From: Candidatus Gastranaerophilales bacterium
GTDB taxonomy: Bacteria; Cyanobacteriota; Vampirovibrionia; Gastranaerophilales; Gastranaerophilaceae
DNA length: 64,000 nt
Direction of reading: 5' to 3'
NCBI GenBank assembly: GCA_017475485.1
Contig: JAFVFO010000032.1
Location: 16,658 to 80,657 of the forward strand
In this document: piece by piece, positions 1 to 9,797 of the stretch
Numbering within the stretch: the first letter of the stretch is position 1
How the letters are laid out: each line of letters opens with the position of its first letter
Translations under genes and position numbers: made by a program
Notes under the pieces: model-generated
What the model saw: the letters and a program-made list of their open reading frames with translations, nothing else
Database searches by the model: none
What the model was told of the DNA's origin: nothing

Positions 1-114
1 TCAAATAAACAGGCTCAAAGTGCGGATATTGATGCTATTAGCAATTTAAAACCCAAAAACAACATACAGAGCTTTAATTTAATGAAGAAAATAGAACATA
101 ATGACAAGCCTTAG
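1..114 (+). CDS. 3' end of an unidentified gene (partial)
   Basis: The first frame of the window is open from base 1 to a TAG at 112-114 and gives a 37-residue C-terminal tail (starting SNKQAQSADIDAIS). It is polar, with no recognisable domain. It overlaps the start of the following TPR gene by 14 bases, which is the tight spacing seen within operons elsewhere here, so it is probably the end of a real upstream gene co-transcribed with the TPR gene. Function cannot be assigned from the tail. Confidence 0.5.
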   Translation, partial: SNKQAQSADIDAISNLKPKNNIQSFNLMKKIEHNDKP

Positions 115-715
115 CGCAAAAGATTATTTTTACAAAAAAGATTACAAATCTGCGCTTGAAGAATTTAAAAAAGAAGAAAATTATTATGGTGCAGGATTAT
201 GCTCCCTTCTTTTGTGTGATACAAAAAATGCGCAAAATTTTTGGTCTGTTAATAAAAATTGCCCTGCAAGCAGGTGGGGTTTGTGTATTTTAGATTATAT
301 ACAATTAAAAACCGATAAAATTCCGACATTTTTTCAAACACGAGCCCAGCTGGAAGTGTATCTATCATTATTTATAGAAAATAATTTAATAGAATGGGCG
401 CAAAATATTGTAAGCTGCTGTGAATTCTTTTTCAGGGCAAATCCTGAAAGTTACAAATTTATTGCAAGAGCTTTGTATGCTAACGGCTATTTTCAATTGG
501 CAATTAATTTTTGCAAAAAAAGTTTAAGGTTCTTCTATTCCGATCCTGAAGCATTTTTAATTATGGCACAGTGTCAATTTTTGCTTGCTGATTTGGCGGA
601 AGCACTTGATAGCGTGAATAGAACCCTTGCCATTGCGCCGAGTTATTATCCCGCAAAATTATTCAGGGGTATTTTATTGGAAGAAATTGAAAAGAAAAGA
701 GCAAAAGAAATTTAA
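101..715 (+). CDS. TPR-like helical repeat protein
   Basis: A 204-residue soluble protein with no signal peptide. It is built of paired helices typical of tetratricopeptide repeats. The clearest ones lie in the C-terminal half, around residues 115-195, with the A/L/Y/A spacing of TPR helices (for example ARALYANGYFQLAINFCKK, then DPEAFLIMAQCQFLLADLAE). TPR proteins act as protein-protein scaffolds, and no enzymatic motif is present. It overlaps the upstream partial gene by 14 bases and ends directly against the stop codon of the convergent symporter gene, with no room for a conventional terminator. Partner unknown. Confidence 0.6.
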   Translation: MTSLSAKDYFYKKDYKSALEEFKKEENYYGAGLCSLLLCDTKNAQNFWSVNKNCPASRWGLCILDYIQLKTDKIPTFFQTRAQLEVYLSLFIENNLIEWAQNIVSCCEFFFRANPESYKFIARALYANGYFQLAINFCKKSLRFFYSDPEAFLIMAQCQFLLADLAEALDSVNRTLAIAPSYYPAKLFRGILLEEIEKKRAKEI

Positions 716-1963
716 TTATTTCACAACAAATTTTTTCATTTTTCCATAATCAAATTCATTTTCCCAGCGAGCTACAACTGTTGTTGCAACGCAATTTCCT
801 ATAAGATTAACTGTGGTTCTGCCCATATCAAGAATTTGGTCAATCCCTAAAATAATTGCAACACCTATAACCGGTAAATTAAAGCTGGTCAGAGTGCCTG
901 TTAAAATAACAAGTGCAACACGAGGAACACCTGCAATGCCTTTTGAAGTCAGCATAAGAGTCAAAATAATTAAAATTTGCTGTTCTATAGGAAGATGAAT
1001 TCCTGCTATTTGAGCGCAAAATAATGTAGCCAAAGTTAAATACATGGTAGAGCCATCCAGATTAAAAGTATAACCCATAGGCATTACAAAGCTGACAATG
1101 CTTTTTGGTACACCAAATTTTTCCATTTGGCTCATTGCCTTTGGCAGTGCGGCTTCTGATGAAGCAGTGGTAAAAGCCAATAGCGCAGGGTCTTTTATAG
1201 CCTTTAATATTCCCGTAAACGGAACTTTTATTATTTTGCAGGCAATAACAAGTACGACAACAACAAAAACTATTAAAGAAAGATATGTTATAGCGATTAA
1301 TTTTGCATAACCAAGCAATATTCCAATGCCGTTTCTGCCTATTGTTGCTGAAATTGCCCCAAATACACCAATTGGTGCAAACATCATAACATATTGGGTA
1401 AATTTAAACATTATATCGCACATGCTTTGTAAAAAATCCAAAACAGGACGTGCTTTTGGGCCGACAGCACAGACGGCAAGTGCAAAAAATATAGCAAAAA
1501 CAACTATCTGCAATAAATTTCCTTCCGCCATTGCGCCAAAAAAGCTCTCCGGTACTGATTCTACAAGCATGTGAACCATAGAGGGGTTATGTGCTGAGGC
1601 TTGCATTTTTTCAACAATTGCCATACTTGCCTGTGAAACTTCAACATTAAAGCCAACCCCCGGCTGTAATACATTAGCCATAATAATGCCGATAATAAGT
1701 GCCAATGTGGTTGCAATTTCAAAATATATTATTGTTTTTAAGCCTATTTTACCAAGATTTTTAACATCCCCATGTCCTGCAATGCCGACTGTTAACGTCG
1801 CAAAAATCAACGGGGCAATAATCATTTTAATCATTCTTAAAAAAACATCTGCCAAAGGCTGCATTTTAACGGCATAGTTCGGAAAAAGCCAGCCGAAAAG
1901 AATGCCAAAGACAAAAGCTGTAAAAATATATAAGGTAAGTTTTCTGCTTTTTGAATCAGTCAA
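716..1963 (-). CDS. Dicarboxylate/amino acid:cation symporter (DAACS family)
   Basis: An inner-membrane secondary transporter of the GltP/DctA type, which imports dicarboxylates or acidic amino acids with Na+ or H+. It is about 415 residues with eight or so hydrophobic segments. The signature elements are present: the serine-rich hairpin loop (TTASSEAALPKAM), the NLDGS cation/substrate motif and the GIAGVPR second hairpin loop. The frame is open to a TTG at 1978, but a TTG at 1963 is preferred because GGAG lies six bases upstream of it, whereas the outer TTG has no suitable site. Substrate (glutamate, aspartate, C4-dicarboxylate) cannot be decided from sequence. It is convergent with the TPR gene. 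Confidence 0.9.
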   Translation of the reverse strand: MTDSKSRKLTLYIFTAFVFGILFGWLFPNYAVKMQPLADVFLRMIKMIIAPLIFATLTVGIAGHGDVKNLGKIGLKTIIYFEIATTLALIIGIIMANVLQPGVGFNVEVSQASMAIVEKMQASAHNPSMVHMLVESVPESFFGAMAEGNLLQIVVFAIFFALAVCAVGPKARPVLDFLQSMCDIMFKFTQYVMMFAPIGVFGAISATIGRNGIGILLGYAKLIAITYLSLIVFVVVVLVIACKIIKVPFTGILKAIKDPALLAFTTASSEAALPKAMSQMEKFGVPKSIVSFVMPMGYTFNLDGSTMYLTLATLFCAQIAGIHLPIEQQILIILTLMLTSKGIAGVPRVALVILTGTLTSFNLPVIGVAIILGIDQILDMGRTTVNLIGNCVATTVVARWENEFDYGKMKKFVVK

Positions 1964-2009
1964 AACATGCTCCAGCAAAAATGATTACTACAATTATATT
2001 ATAAAAATG

Positions 2010-4361
2010 CTATATCTCCAACATCTGCTGAAACTCTTTTATATCGCAGTTTAGAAGTGATTTTTTAAATTCCAAAATATTTGAAAATTCTTCTTTTAAT
2101 AATTCATACATTGAATCTTCTTTAAAATCAGCATAGTTAAACGGTTTTATATATTCAATTTTATTTATATCTAAAATATTAATAGAGCCGATGTTCTCCA
2201 ATATTTCAAGGGTAATATGTAAAAAATTCTCGCTGACACCGAGTGCACTTGCAAGGCGGTGCATTTCGACTGCACCTTGAAGATGATTTGCGCAATATTT
2301 TATCATACCTAACGCTTGTTTAATATAGTTTTCAAGGTTTTCATCCACTTTGTAATTCATTAAATGAATTTTTGAAGGTTTTACTTTGGCTATAATTTCT
2401 TTTAACTCATCAATAGAGCTTGGATAATCAAAAAGCATTAAACCGTTATGTTCGTTGATTTTTTCTATGAAATTATCTTTTATTTTTTGATATTTTCCAA
2501 GAATTTCTTTTGTGGAAATAGTTTTTGCCCAAACGGCAATATCTAAGCCTTCACGTTCCAAATATTGAGAAATTTGTTCTAAAATTCCTGTTTTTTTTCT
2601 GTGGTCAAAAATTTTATATTCATTTTCGGGCTTTTTGAGCCCCTCGCAATACATATCAACAATTTCAAACTGCACGCTTTTCACGTCATTAAAAACATTT
2701 AAACGAGGATAGAAAGCTATATCGCATTTTTGTCCCTGAGGAATTAAAAGCTCTGTTTCAGACCATTTTACAGCCTGAAATTTCTTATCTTCGCACGATA
2801 AAATAAGCCTTAGATGATTTTGCTCTTTTCCTATTGTTTTAAATTCTTCCAAAGTCACATTAAACATTGCAAACAAAGGCGGCTCATTATTCTGCCCGAA
2901 GGGTTCAAGTTTATCAATGGTTTCAAGCATACCTAAATCAATATCTTGAGCCTTAACCTCAATATCGGCATAAAGAGTATTGTCGGGCTTTTCATCCTTA
3001 GAGGCTTCATTTATGGTTTTTAAAAGAGCTTCTTTTACATCTTCAAACTTCTTTTGAGATAAATCGAAAGAACATCCCCCTGCAAGTTTATGCCCGCCAA
3101 AGCCAAGGAATAACTCTTCATTTTCTTTTAAAATTTCATATACATTGATTAAATCATTGCTTCTGATTGAACACCTTTCATTATTTTTGTCGTCTGCCGT
3201 CATTAAAAAGCAGGGCTTATTATATTCTTCAACAATTTTAGAAGCAACTATACCGATAATTCCTATATGCCATGATGAATTCATTAAGATTACGGCAGGT
3301 TTTTTGGTTTCTTGGGGATTTTTCTTAAGATAATCTTTTATTTCATTATATGTTTCAGCACACTTTGCCTGTCTTATTGCATTATAGCTGTCTAATTTTT
3401 CAATAATTATATCAAGCATATTTTCATTATCTTCATTTAAAAAGTCAAAAGATAATTTTGCATTTGCCAATCTTCCGACAGCATTAATTCTCGGTGCTAA
3501 AATGAAAGCTACATCAGTTGAATTAATATCCCTATCTTTTATATTTTTTGATAACAGCTTATAAATTCCAAGGTGAGATTTTTCTTTTTTATTATTTATT
3601 AATTCAAGTGCATGTTTCACCATTGCACGATTTTCCCCCAAAAGGGGTACTACATCTGCAATAGCACCGCATGATGCAATTAATAACAGTTCATCTTTTA
3701 AATTTTTATTATCAATATCTTCCAGTATTGCCATTGCAAGTTTGTATGCAACAATTGAACCCGAGTTATAGGTTAAATAAGTGATATTATCTGCCGATAA
3801 TTCAGGATTTATTGCGCCTTCAACCTGCGGATTTATTATTGCGTATGCCATTGGAAGTTCTATATCGGTGCTGTGGTGGTCAGTCAGAATCGTATCAACC
3901 CTTAAACTCTTTAGAAGGCTGATTTCTTTTATATTCGAAATTCCGCAATCGACGGTTATAACAAGTTTAACATTTTCTTTTGATACAAAAGTTAATAGTT
4001 CCTTAGAATTTAACCCATGCCCATGGAGTAACCTATCGGGAATAAAGGTTAAAACATTTGCTTTTAGTTCTTTTAAGGCTTTAAATAAAACGGTGCTTGA
4101 CGTTACACCGTCACAATCAAAATCGCCCCAAATCAGAATTTTTTGTTTTTGCTCAATTGCTTCTTTAATTCTTTTTTTTGCTTTTTCCATATCTAAAAAA
4201 GCATAAGGAGAAATAAAATCATTTATTGTTGGATTTAAAAACTTTTCTATATCTTTTTCTTTTGTAATATTTCTTGCGGATAAAAGTTCATCTAATAAAG
4301 AATCTTTAGATGAACTTTTAATTTTATCAAATTTTTTTATGGCAATTTTTCTGTAATTCAT
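2010..4361 (-). CDS. recJ: Single-stranded-DNA-specific exonuclease RecJ
   Basis: A 5'-3' ssDNA exonuclease used in recombinational and mismatch repair. It is a DHH-superfamily enzyme: the metal-binding GDFDCDG motif is at about residues 79-85 and DHH at 161-163, followed by the DHHA1 domain with GFGGHKLAGG. At 783 residues it is longer than E. coli RecJ (577). The extra C-terminal region (about 560-783) resembles the long RecJ type of Firmicutes and ends in a helical segment that looks winged-helix-like. The upstream Bax1-like gene stops six bases before its start, so they form one transcription unit. Confidence 0.93.
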   Translation of the reverse strand: MNYRKIAIKKFDKIKSSSKDSLLDELLSARNITKEKDIEKFLNPTINDFISPYAFLDMEKAKKRIKEAIEQKQKILIWGDFDCDGVTSSTVLFKALKELKANVLTFIPDRLLHGHGLNSKELLTFVSKENVKLVITVDCGISNIKEISLLKSLRVDTILTDHHSTDIELPMAYAIINPQVEGAINPELSADNITYLTYNSGSIVAYKLAMAILEDIDNKNLKDELLLIASCGAIADVVPLLGENRAMVKHALELINNKKEKSHLGIYKLLSKNIKDRDINSTDVAFILAPRINAVGRLANAKLSFDFLNEDNENMLDIIIEKLDSYNAIRQAKCAETYNEIKDYLKKNPQETKKPAVILMNSSWHIGIIGIVASKIVEEYNKPCFLMTADDKNNERCSIRSNDLINVYEILKENEELFLGFGGHKLAGGCSFDLSQKKFEDVKEALLKTINEASKDEKPDNTLYADIEVKAQDIDLGMLETIDKLEPFGQNNEPPLFAMFNVTLEEFKTIGKEQNHLRLILSCEDKKFQAVKWSETELLIPQGQKCDIAFYPRLNVFNDVKSVQFEIVDMYCEGLKKPENEYKIFDHRKKTGILEQISQYLEREGLDIAVWAKTISTKEILGKYQKIKDNFIEKINEHNGLMLFDYPSSIDELKEIIAKVKPSKIHLMNYKVDENLENYIKQALGMIKYCANHLQGAVEMHRLASALGVSENFLHITLEILENIGSINILDINKIEYIKPFNYADFKEDSMYELLKEEFSNILEFKKSLLNCDIKEFQQMLEI

Positions 4362-4367
4362 TTAAAA

Positions 4368-5093
4368 TTAGTTTCTTTTGTTTAACTGAGCTAAAAGCCT
4401 TAAAACTTCGAAATATAACCAAATTACGGTAACAAGCAAAGATAAACCCGCATACCATTCAAAGTAATCAGGTAGTGTGTTTTCAGCTCGTTCTATAAAG
4501 TCGAAATCTAAAATAAAGTTTAAAGCGGCAATAACACAAATAACCGCACTTATGAATATACCGTATAAACCGCCGTTAAATACGGTCATGGGATGTCCTA
4601 AAAGAGAAGCAACAAAACCTACAAGATAAAATATTGCAATTGCTATTGTTGCAGTTACAACTACTTTTCTAAACACAGGTGTTGCTTGAATTACTCTTGT
4701 TTTATATAAAAATAACATTGTTAATAATGCTAAAAATGTTATTGCAAGCGCATTTGTAATAATCCCTTGATACATGGCATTGTATCCAAAACTTACGACA
4801 CCAACTAAAATGCCTTCACAAATTGCATAAGCGGGAGCTGTAATGTGTGAAGATTTTGGATTAAGAAATGCGATAAATGCCAAAATCATACCGCCGATTA
4901 CTGATATAATCATAAGTATATGAATCCTATCTATAAAACCTTTTGCGCAAATTTCCCAGCCTAAATATGCAAATAGCGCAGTAATACCAATTAATATCAG
5001 CGTTTTATTGATTGCGCCTTGAATTGTCAAAGGAGCGCTGTCCATAATTGCTTCTTGTATTTGAGGATTTCTCACCATTGGATTAGATGTCAT
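4368..5093 (-). CDS. Bax inhibitor-1/YccA-like membrane protein
   Basis: A 241-residue protein with about seven hydrophobic helices and a polar N-terminus of about 30 residues. Its pattern fits the bacterial Bax1-I family: LNPKSSHITAPAYAICEG after the third helix, the charged DFDFIE loop and the C-terminal EWYAGLSLLVTVIWLYFEV. Members are thought to be pH-sensitive Ca2+ leak channels or modulators of membrane proteases, but the bacterial role is mostly uncharacterised. Its ATG has GAAGGGG upstream, and it is the first gene of the unit with recJ. Confidence 0.85.
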   Translation of the reverse strand: MTSNPMVRNPQIQEAIMDSAPLTIQGAINKTLILIGITALFAYLGWEICAKGFIDRIHILMIISVIGGMILAFIAFLNPKSSHITAPAYAICEGILVGVVSFGYNAMYQGIITNALAITFLALLTMLFLYKTRVIQATPVFRKVVVTATIAIAIFYLVGFVASLLGHPMTVFNGGLYGIFISAVICVIAALNFILDFDFIERAENTLPDYFEWYAGLSLLVTVIWLYFEVLRLLAQLNKRN

Positions 5094-5157
5094 AATAACC
5101 CCTTCTATAATTATATTTCAATTGAATTATACTATAATTTTAAGTTAAAATAAAGGT

Positions 5158-5682
5158 ATGCAAAAATTAGGTTTAACAGGTAACATTTGCGCGGGTAAAT
5201 CGCAAGTTGAAGCAATTTTAGAAAAAAAAGGCTATAAAGTAATTGACCTTGATAAAATTTCTCATAAATTTTTAGAAAATAATGAAGAAATAAAAAACCA
5301 TTTTAAAACTTTAGACAGAAAAATTATTGCAGGAATTGTTTTTTCGGATTCCTCTGAGAAAAAATTTTTAGAAAGTATCATCCATCCGCTTTTATATAAT
5401 TATATTTTGGAAGAATTTAAGAAAGATTATGAAAAGATAGTGATATCGGGTGCTTTGTTATATGAAGCAGGGTTTGATAAATTATTTGATAAAATATTTT
5501 TTGTTGACGCGCCTTATGATACAAGGCTTGAGCGTTTAATGAAAAGAAATAATTTAAGTCAAAAAGAGGCTGAAAAAAGGCTTCAGGCGCAAAATACGAA
5601 TTATAAAAACCATGCCGATTATATTATCGAAAATAATTCCTCATTAGATGATTTAGAGAAAACTATAAACTCGATTTTATAA
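5158..5682 (+). CDS. coaE: Dephospho-CoA kinase
   Basis: Catalyses the last step of coenzyme A synthesis, ATP-dependent 3'-phosphorylation of dephospho-CoA. The P-loop is at residues 8-15 (GNICAGKS, a slightly unusual version of GGIGSGKS). It is followed by the VIDLDKISH motif that binds dephospho-CoA and by the lid region RLERLMKRNNLS. At 174 residues it is shorter than the common 200, with a short C-terminus. A TATAAT at 5133-5138 lies 19 bases before the ATG. An AAAGG is almost in contact with the ATG, so the start signal is weak. Its 3' end overlaps the convergent comEC gene by 20 bases. Confidence 0.88.
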   Translation: MQKLGLTGNICAGKSQVEAILEKKGYKVIDLDKISHKFLENNEEIKNHFKTLDRKIIAGIVFSDSSEKKFLESIIHPLLYNYILEEFKKDYEKIVISGALLYEAGFDKLFDKIFFVDAPYDTRLERLMKRNNLSQKEAEKRLQAQNTNYKNHADYIIENNSSLDDLEKTINSIL

Positions 5683-8161
5683 AATCCTGAACATATTTTG
5701 TTTTATTAAACGGCAGGTTTTCATATTTGTCAAATGAAACAGGTACTATTTTCTTTGTATTTTTATCAAAATGGTAAAATTTTATTTCATTGTTAATTAT
5801 AATTTTTACAAAACCATAGTTCTTTGTAAGTATTGTCTTGACATTATTTTCACTAAGTACATTAATTGTGGAATAATCGGGATGACCAAATTTATTAATC
5901 CCTGTTGAAATAAGCGCATAATCAGGTTTTAAGTTTTGAAGCATTTCATGATTAACAGTATTTTTAGCGCCATGGTGGCCTACTTTTAAAATATTAATTT
6001 CAGGCAGATAATTTTTTATTTTTTCATAGCCTAAAAGTCCGGAATCTGCCATAAACAAAATATTCTTATCTTTATATGTTAAAAGAGTGATGATAGAATC
6101 TTCATTTTCATCTTCAAGCCCTGATTTAAAAGTTTTAATTTCTAAATCAGGCTCTTTATATATTGTTTCATTTTTTGCAATTTTATAATTTAATTTATTT
6201 TCTTTTAAATAATTGACTGTTAAAGAAGCGCTATAAGTATCAGTATCAAGTTTTTGAATAATAACATTATCAACTTTGTTGTTTTTTAATACATCAAGTG
6301 CACCGCCTATATGATCTAAGTCATAATGAGTTAAAATTAAAGTATGGAGATGAATTATTCTTTCATTTTTCAAATAGCGGTTAATTATGGCTTCGCCGTC
6401 TGAAAACCCTTTAAAGGTTTTCTTTCCTGTGTCAATCAGGATATATTTATGTTTTGGGGTTTTAATCAAAAAGCTGTCCGCGTTACCAACGTCAAACATT
6501 GCTATTTCAAGGTCTTTGGTGAAATATGAAGGTTTTATAAAGCTAATTATAAAAATTACAACAGCAACAGCAAGAATTATGTTCTTTTTCTTTTCTTGAA
6601 AATTATTCTTTAAATTTTCAAGAAAAATTAATATAATTATCCAAAATGTAAATATTTGAAATACATTTAAACTTATAATTGAAATTAAAGAGTATTTGAA
6701 CCCTGAAAATATTGTGCTGATTTTGATTAATAACGTTAAAAGCGGGTTTGCAACCATATCAAATATGAATACCATAAAATTATTAATAAAAGGAATTAGC
6801 GCAATAATAGAACTTATAAAACCGATAAAACTCAATATCCCGATAAAAGGCACAACCGCAATATTTGCCAATATTGATAAAGGCGTAAAATTGTTAAAAT
6901 AGTGCATTTGCAAAGGTACTACCCAAATTTGTGCAATCAAAGGTACGGCGATAATTGAAACAATTGAAATTGGTGAAAATAAGAATAAAATATATTTTTG
7001 AAAACGATTTAAGTTTTTATATTTTTCTTTAAATTTTTCATCCATTGTTTTGAATTTGGATATTATGACCTCGACCCCTGTTGTAAGTCCGAATGTTACC
7101 GCAAAAGAAAGCTGAAAACCAATATCAAAAATCATTTTGGGTTGGAATAATAAAATTAAAAATCCGACAAAGAATATTAACCCGACACTATCTGCGGTTC
7201 TATCTATCATTTTACCGATTAATACAAATAATATCATTAAACTTGCCCTTAAAATAGAAGGCGGAAAACCGGTCATGAAAGTGTAGAAAATAATAAAAAT
7301 ACAACCTATTATAATTGAAAAATTGTATGGTAGTTTTAATAAACTTGCGCACCAGCACCAAATTCCGTAAATGAGCGCAACATTCAATCCTGAAGCTGCC
7401 AATAAATGTAAAAGTCCTGATGATTTAAAACTTTCTTTTATATTTTCATCAGGGTTAATGGTTTCATTACCAAATACAATACCGCCAAGTATTTCAAGGC
7501 GCGGAGATTTTATATTTTTTGCATGGGTTTTGATAATTTTATTTCTGGTATCTTCAAATTGCCTTAAAATAAAATACCAGCTATCCTCGTAATTTTTTGC
7601 AAATTCCACTTGTGAAGTTTTGATTAATGTATTTTTATCGCCATATAAAATATAATTACAATCATTATTGTGAAGGTAATTACTATAATCAAATTGATAC
7701 GGATTTGCAGATTTTCTTGGGGTTCTTAATTTCCCTTTTAATTTAACGTAGTTTCCGATTTTGATTTTGTTTAAAATTTCATCGTCTAAATCAAGACTTA
7801 TTAATATTTTCTCGTTATTTAAAAAATTTGAATTTTCCCTTAAATAAAATTTAACTTTGTTATTTTTAAGGTTTATATCTGCTGATGTTATGATTTTACC
7901 CTGTAATAAAATATCATTGATATGATATTCTTTAACATTGTGTACGATTTCCGCCCTTGATATTCCAAGAAAAAATAATAAATACAAAATTATGGATTTT
8001 TTAAAACCCAAATTGGAATAAAATGTCAGAAATATTAAAATTAAAAGACAAATAAAACAATATAAAACCTGATGATTATAAAAAGAGCCCAATAAACCTA
8101 AGACATAAAATATAGTGATTAAAACAGTGAAAAGTTTTGTATGTGTAAAATCAATTTTCAT
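5663..8161 (-). CDS. comEC: ComEC/Rec2 DNA-uptake channel protein
   Basis: An inner-membrane channel that passes single-stranded DNA into the cytoplasm during natural transformation. The protein has 832 residues in three parts. These are N-terminal helices with a DUF4131-like domain, a central multi-helix Competence domain carrying the conserved LLAASGLNVALI, and a C-terminal metallo-beta-lactamase-like domain. That domain has MFDVGNADSFLI, THYDLDHIGGA (the HxxxDH metal motif) and VGHHGAKNT. All hallmark segments are present, so this looks like a full-length gene. It starts 12 bases after ftsY. dprA and a ComEB-like deaminase occur elsewhere in the window. Confidence 0.92.
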   Translation of the reverse strand: MKIDFTHTKLFTVLITIFYVLGLLGSFYNHQVLYCFICLLILIFLTFYSNLGFKKSIILYLLFFLGISRAEIVHNVKEYHINDILLQGKIITSADINLKNNKVKFYLRENSNFLNNEKILISLDLDDEILNKIKIGNYVKLKGKLRTPRKSANPYQFDYSNYLHNNDCNYILYGDKNTLIKTSQVEFAKNYEDSWYFILRQFEDTRNKIIKTHAKNIKSPRLEILGGIVFGNETINPDENIKESFKSSGLLHLLAASGLNVALIYGIWCWCASLLKLPYNFSIIIGCIFIIFYTFMTGFPPSILRASLMILFVLIGKMIDRTADSVGLIFFVGFLILLFQPKMIFDIGFQLSFAVTFGLTTGVEVIISKFKTMDEKFKEKYKNLNRFQKYILFLFSPISIVSIIAVPLIAQIWVVPLQMHYFNNFTPLSILANIAVVPFIGILSFIGFISSIIALIPFINNFMVFIFDMVANPLLTLLIKISTIFSGFKYSLISIISLNVFQIFTFWIIILIFLENLKNNFQEKKKNIILAVAVVIFIISFIKPSYFTKDLEIAMFDVGNADSFLIKTPKHKYILIDTGKKTFKGFSDGEAIINRYLKNERIIHLHTLILTHYDLDHIGGALDVLKNNKVDNVIIQKLDTDTYSASLTVNYLKENKLNYKIAKNETIYKEPDLEIKTFKSGLEDENEDSIITLLTYKDKNILFMADSGLLGYEKIKNYLPEINILKVGHHGAKNTVNHEMLQNLKPDYALISTGINKFGHPDYSTINVLSENNVKTILTKNYGFVKIIINNEIKFYHFDKNTKKIVPVSFDKYENLPFNKTKYVQDFIKSSL

Positions 8162-8173
8162 AGTTTATTTATC

Positions 8174-9106
8174 TTAATCAAACAGAGCATTTATAAAATC
8201 ATTTTTATTAAATTCGCAAATATCATTAATGCCTTCCCCTATCCCGATTAATTTTGTGGGAAGATTATATTTTTGTGCAATTGAAATTATTATTCCGCCT
8301 TTTGGTGTTCCGTCTAATTTAGTAATTGCAATAGATGTAACATCAACCGCTTCATTAAATACCTGTGCCTGACTTAAGCCGTTTTGCCCTTGCGTACCGT
8401 CTAATACAAGGATTGTTTCAAGGTTAGCTTCACCTTTATTTTTATCTATTACACCTTTTACTTTTTTTAATTCTTCAATTAGGTTGAATTTATTTTGTAA
8501 TCTGCCTGCGCTGTCAATAATTACGACATTATAACTTTCTTCTTTGGCGCGCTTTAGGCCTTTATAAACAACGGCAGAACTCTGAGCTTTATCTTCTCTT
8601 AAAATATCAACATTAGCTCGCTTTGACCATATATCAAGCTGTTCTTCAGCGGCTGCTCTAAAGGTATCACCCGCAACAAGAAGAACTTTATTTCCTTCCT
8701 GCTTGAATTTATTGGCTAATTTGCCTATTAAAGTTGTTTTTCCGGCACCGTTTACCCCTGTAACAAAATATATATTTAATTTATCTTTGTCATATTTTAG
8801 GGCATTGGTTTCCGTTTTTTCTAAAATAGAACTAAATTCCTGTTTAAGAAAATTTTTTAATTCTGATGATTTTATTTTTTGCGTTTTTATTTTTTCAACA
8901 AGTTCAACTGCAAGTTCAATTCCTAAATCTGCCTTAATAAGGTTAGATTCAATATCTTCAAGCTCATATTCATCCGGCAGATTGTTATGCACCCCTTGAA
9001 TAACACTATTTACAAGGGAATCTGCGGTTTTAGACAAGGCATTTTTTAAAAAATCAAATGCCCCTTGTTTTTTTTCTTCATCTTTTTTCTTGAAAAAATT
9101 AAACAT
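8174..9106 (-). CDS. ftsY: Signal recognition particle receptor FtsY
   Basis: The SRP receptor GTPase that docks ribosome-nascent-chain complexes at the inner membrane. The protein of about 310 residues has a short charged N-terminus, a four-helix N domain (about 20-95) and the G domain: P-loop GVNGAGKT at 117-124, the DTFRAAAEEQL insertion-box motif, DSAGR and TKLDGTPKGG. The acidic A domain of E. coli is missing, as in many bacteria. The ATG at 9106 is preferred over an upstream TTG; it overlaps the nusB stop, implying translational coupling. comEC follows 12 bases downstream. Confidence 0.94.
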   Translation of the reverse strand: MFNFFKKKDEEKKQGAFDFLKNALSKTADSLVNSVIQGVHNNLPDEYELEDIESNLIKADLGIELAVELVEKIKTQKIKSSELKNFLKQEFSSILEKTETNALKYDKDKLNIYFVTGVNGAGKTTLIGKLANKFKQEGNKVLLVAGDTFRAAAEEQLDIWSKRANVDILREDKAQSSAVVYKGLKRAKEESYNVVIIDSAGRLQNKFNLIEELKKVKGVIDKNKGEANLETILVLDGTQGQNGLSQAQVFNEAVDVTSIAITKLDGTPKGGIIISIAQKYNLPTKLIGIGEGINDICEFNKNDFINALFD

Positions 9107-9752
9107 AACGTTCAACTACTCTTGCTAAAATTCCATTTATAAATGAGGGTGAATCATCTGTTGAATATTTCTTAGCAAGCTCAAGTGCTTCATCTATAAC
9201 TACTTTGTGAGGCGCATCTTTTATAAATACAAGTTCTGTTATTGAAATTCTAAGAATATCTTTATCTATTTTGAATAATCTTTCAATATCCCAGCCAAAG
9301 GCAAATTCGCTAATCATTTTATCAATTTCATCTTTGTGGGTTCTGTATTCTTTGCAAATTTGCGAAATATATTCTTTAACATCACTATTTGAAGATAATG
9401 TTGCTAATTCTGCTATATCTAGTGCCCCAAGAGTTTTTTCGGCACTTTGAAGCATTTTATCGACTTGCGCTTCAAAATCAGAGGTAAGTTTAATTTTAAC
9501 GGGAATATTATCTATATCAATGGGCCTTTGCAGGTTGTCGGGGTGATTGTTTTCATATTCGATAATTTGATTTTTGATTTCATTTAATTCAGAAGCCACT
9601 AAAGATATTTCATCACTTGAAGATGAAATTAAAGTTCTTACCGATTTTAAAACAATAGAATCAAAATCTTCATCTTTATATTTATCAATGTTTTTATCTA
9701 ATTGTGAAAATAAAATTAAAGCTAATTCTCTGCTTGCTCGTCTTGCTTGCAT
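9099..9752 (-). CDS. nusB: Transcription antitermination factor NusB (extended)
   Basis: NusB with NusE (S10) binds BoxA RNA and promotes antitermination, chiefly of rRNA operons. The N-terminal arginine-rich segment (MQARRASRELALILFSQLD) and the C-terminal core (about residues 160-215, ISITELVFIKDAPHKVVIDE then YSTDDSPSFINGILARV) are typical. At 217 residues it carries a central charged insertion of about 70 residues compared with the usual 140. Cyanobacterial NusB proteins are also long, which fits the proposed lineage. AAGGA lies upstream of the ATG. It overlaps ftsY by eight bases. Confidence 0.9.
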   Translation of the reverse strand: MQARRASRELALILFSQLDKNIDKYKDEDFDSIVLKSVRTLISSSSDEISLVASELNEIKNQIIEYENNHPDNLQRPIDIDNIPVKIKLTSDFEAQVDKMLQSAEKTLGALDIAELATLSSNSDVKEYISQICKEYRTHKDEIDKMISEFAFGWDIERLFKIDKDILRISITELVFIKDAPHKVVIDEALELAKKYSTDDSPSFINGILARVVERYV

Positions 9753-9797
9753 ATTTTGTTTCCTTCTTGCTGTTTAAAATAATTATAATATAAAAAT

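Noticed and set aside
813-1877. Several plus-strand frames over the symporter gene
   Set aside because: They are antisense shadows of a well-supported membrane transporter.
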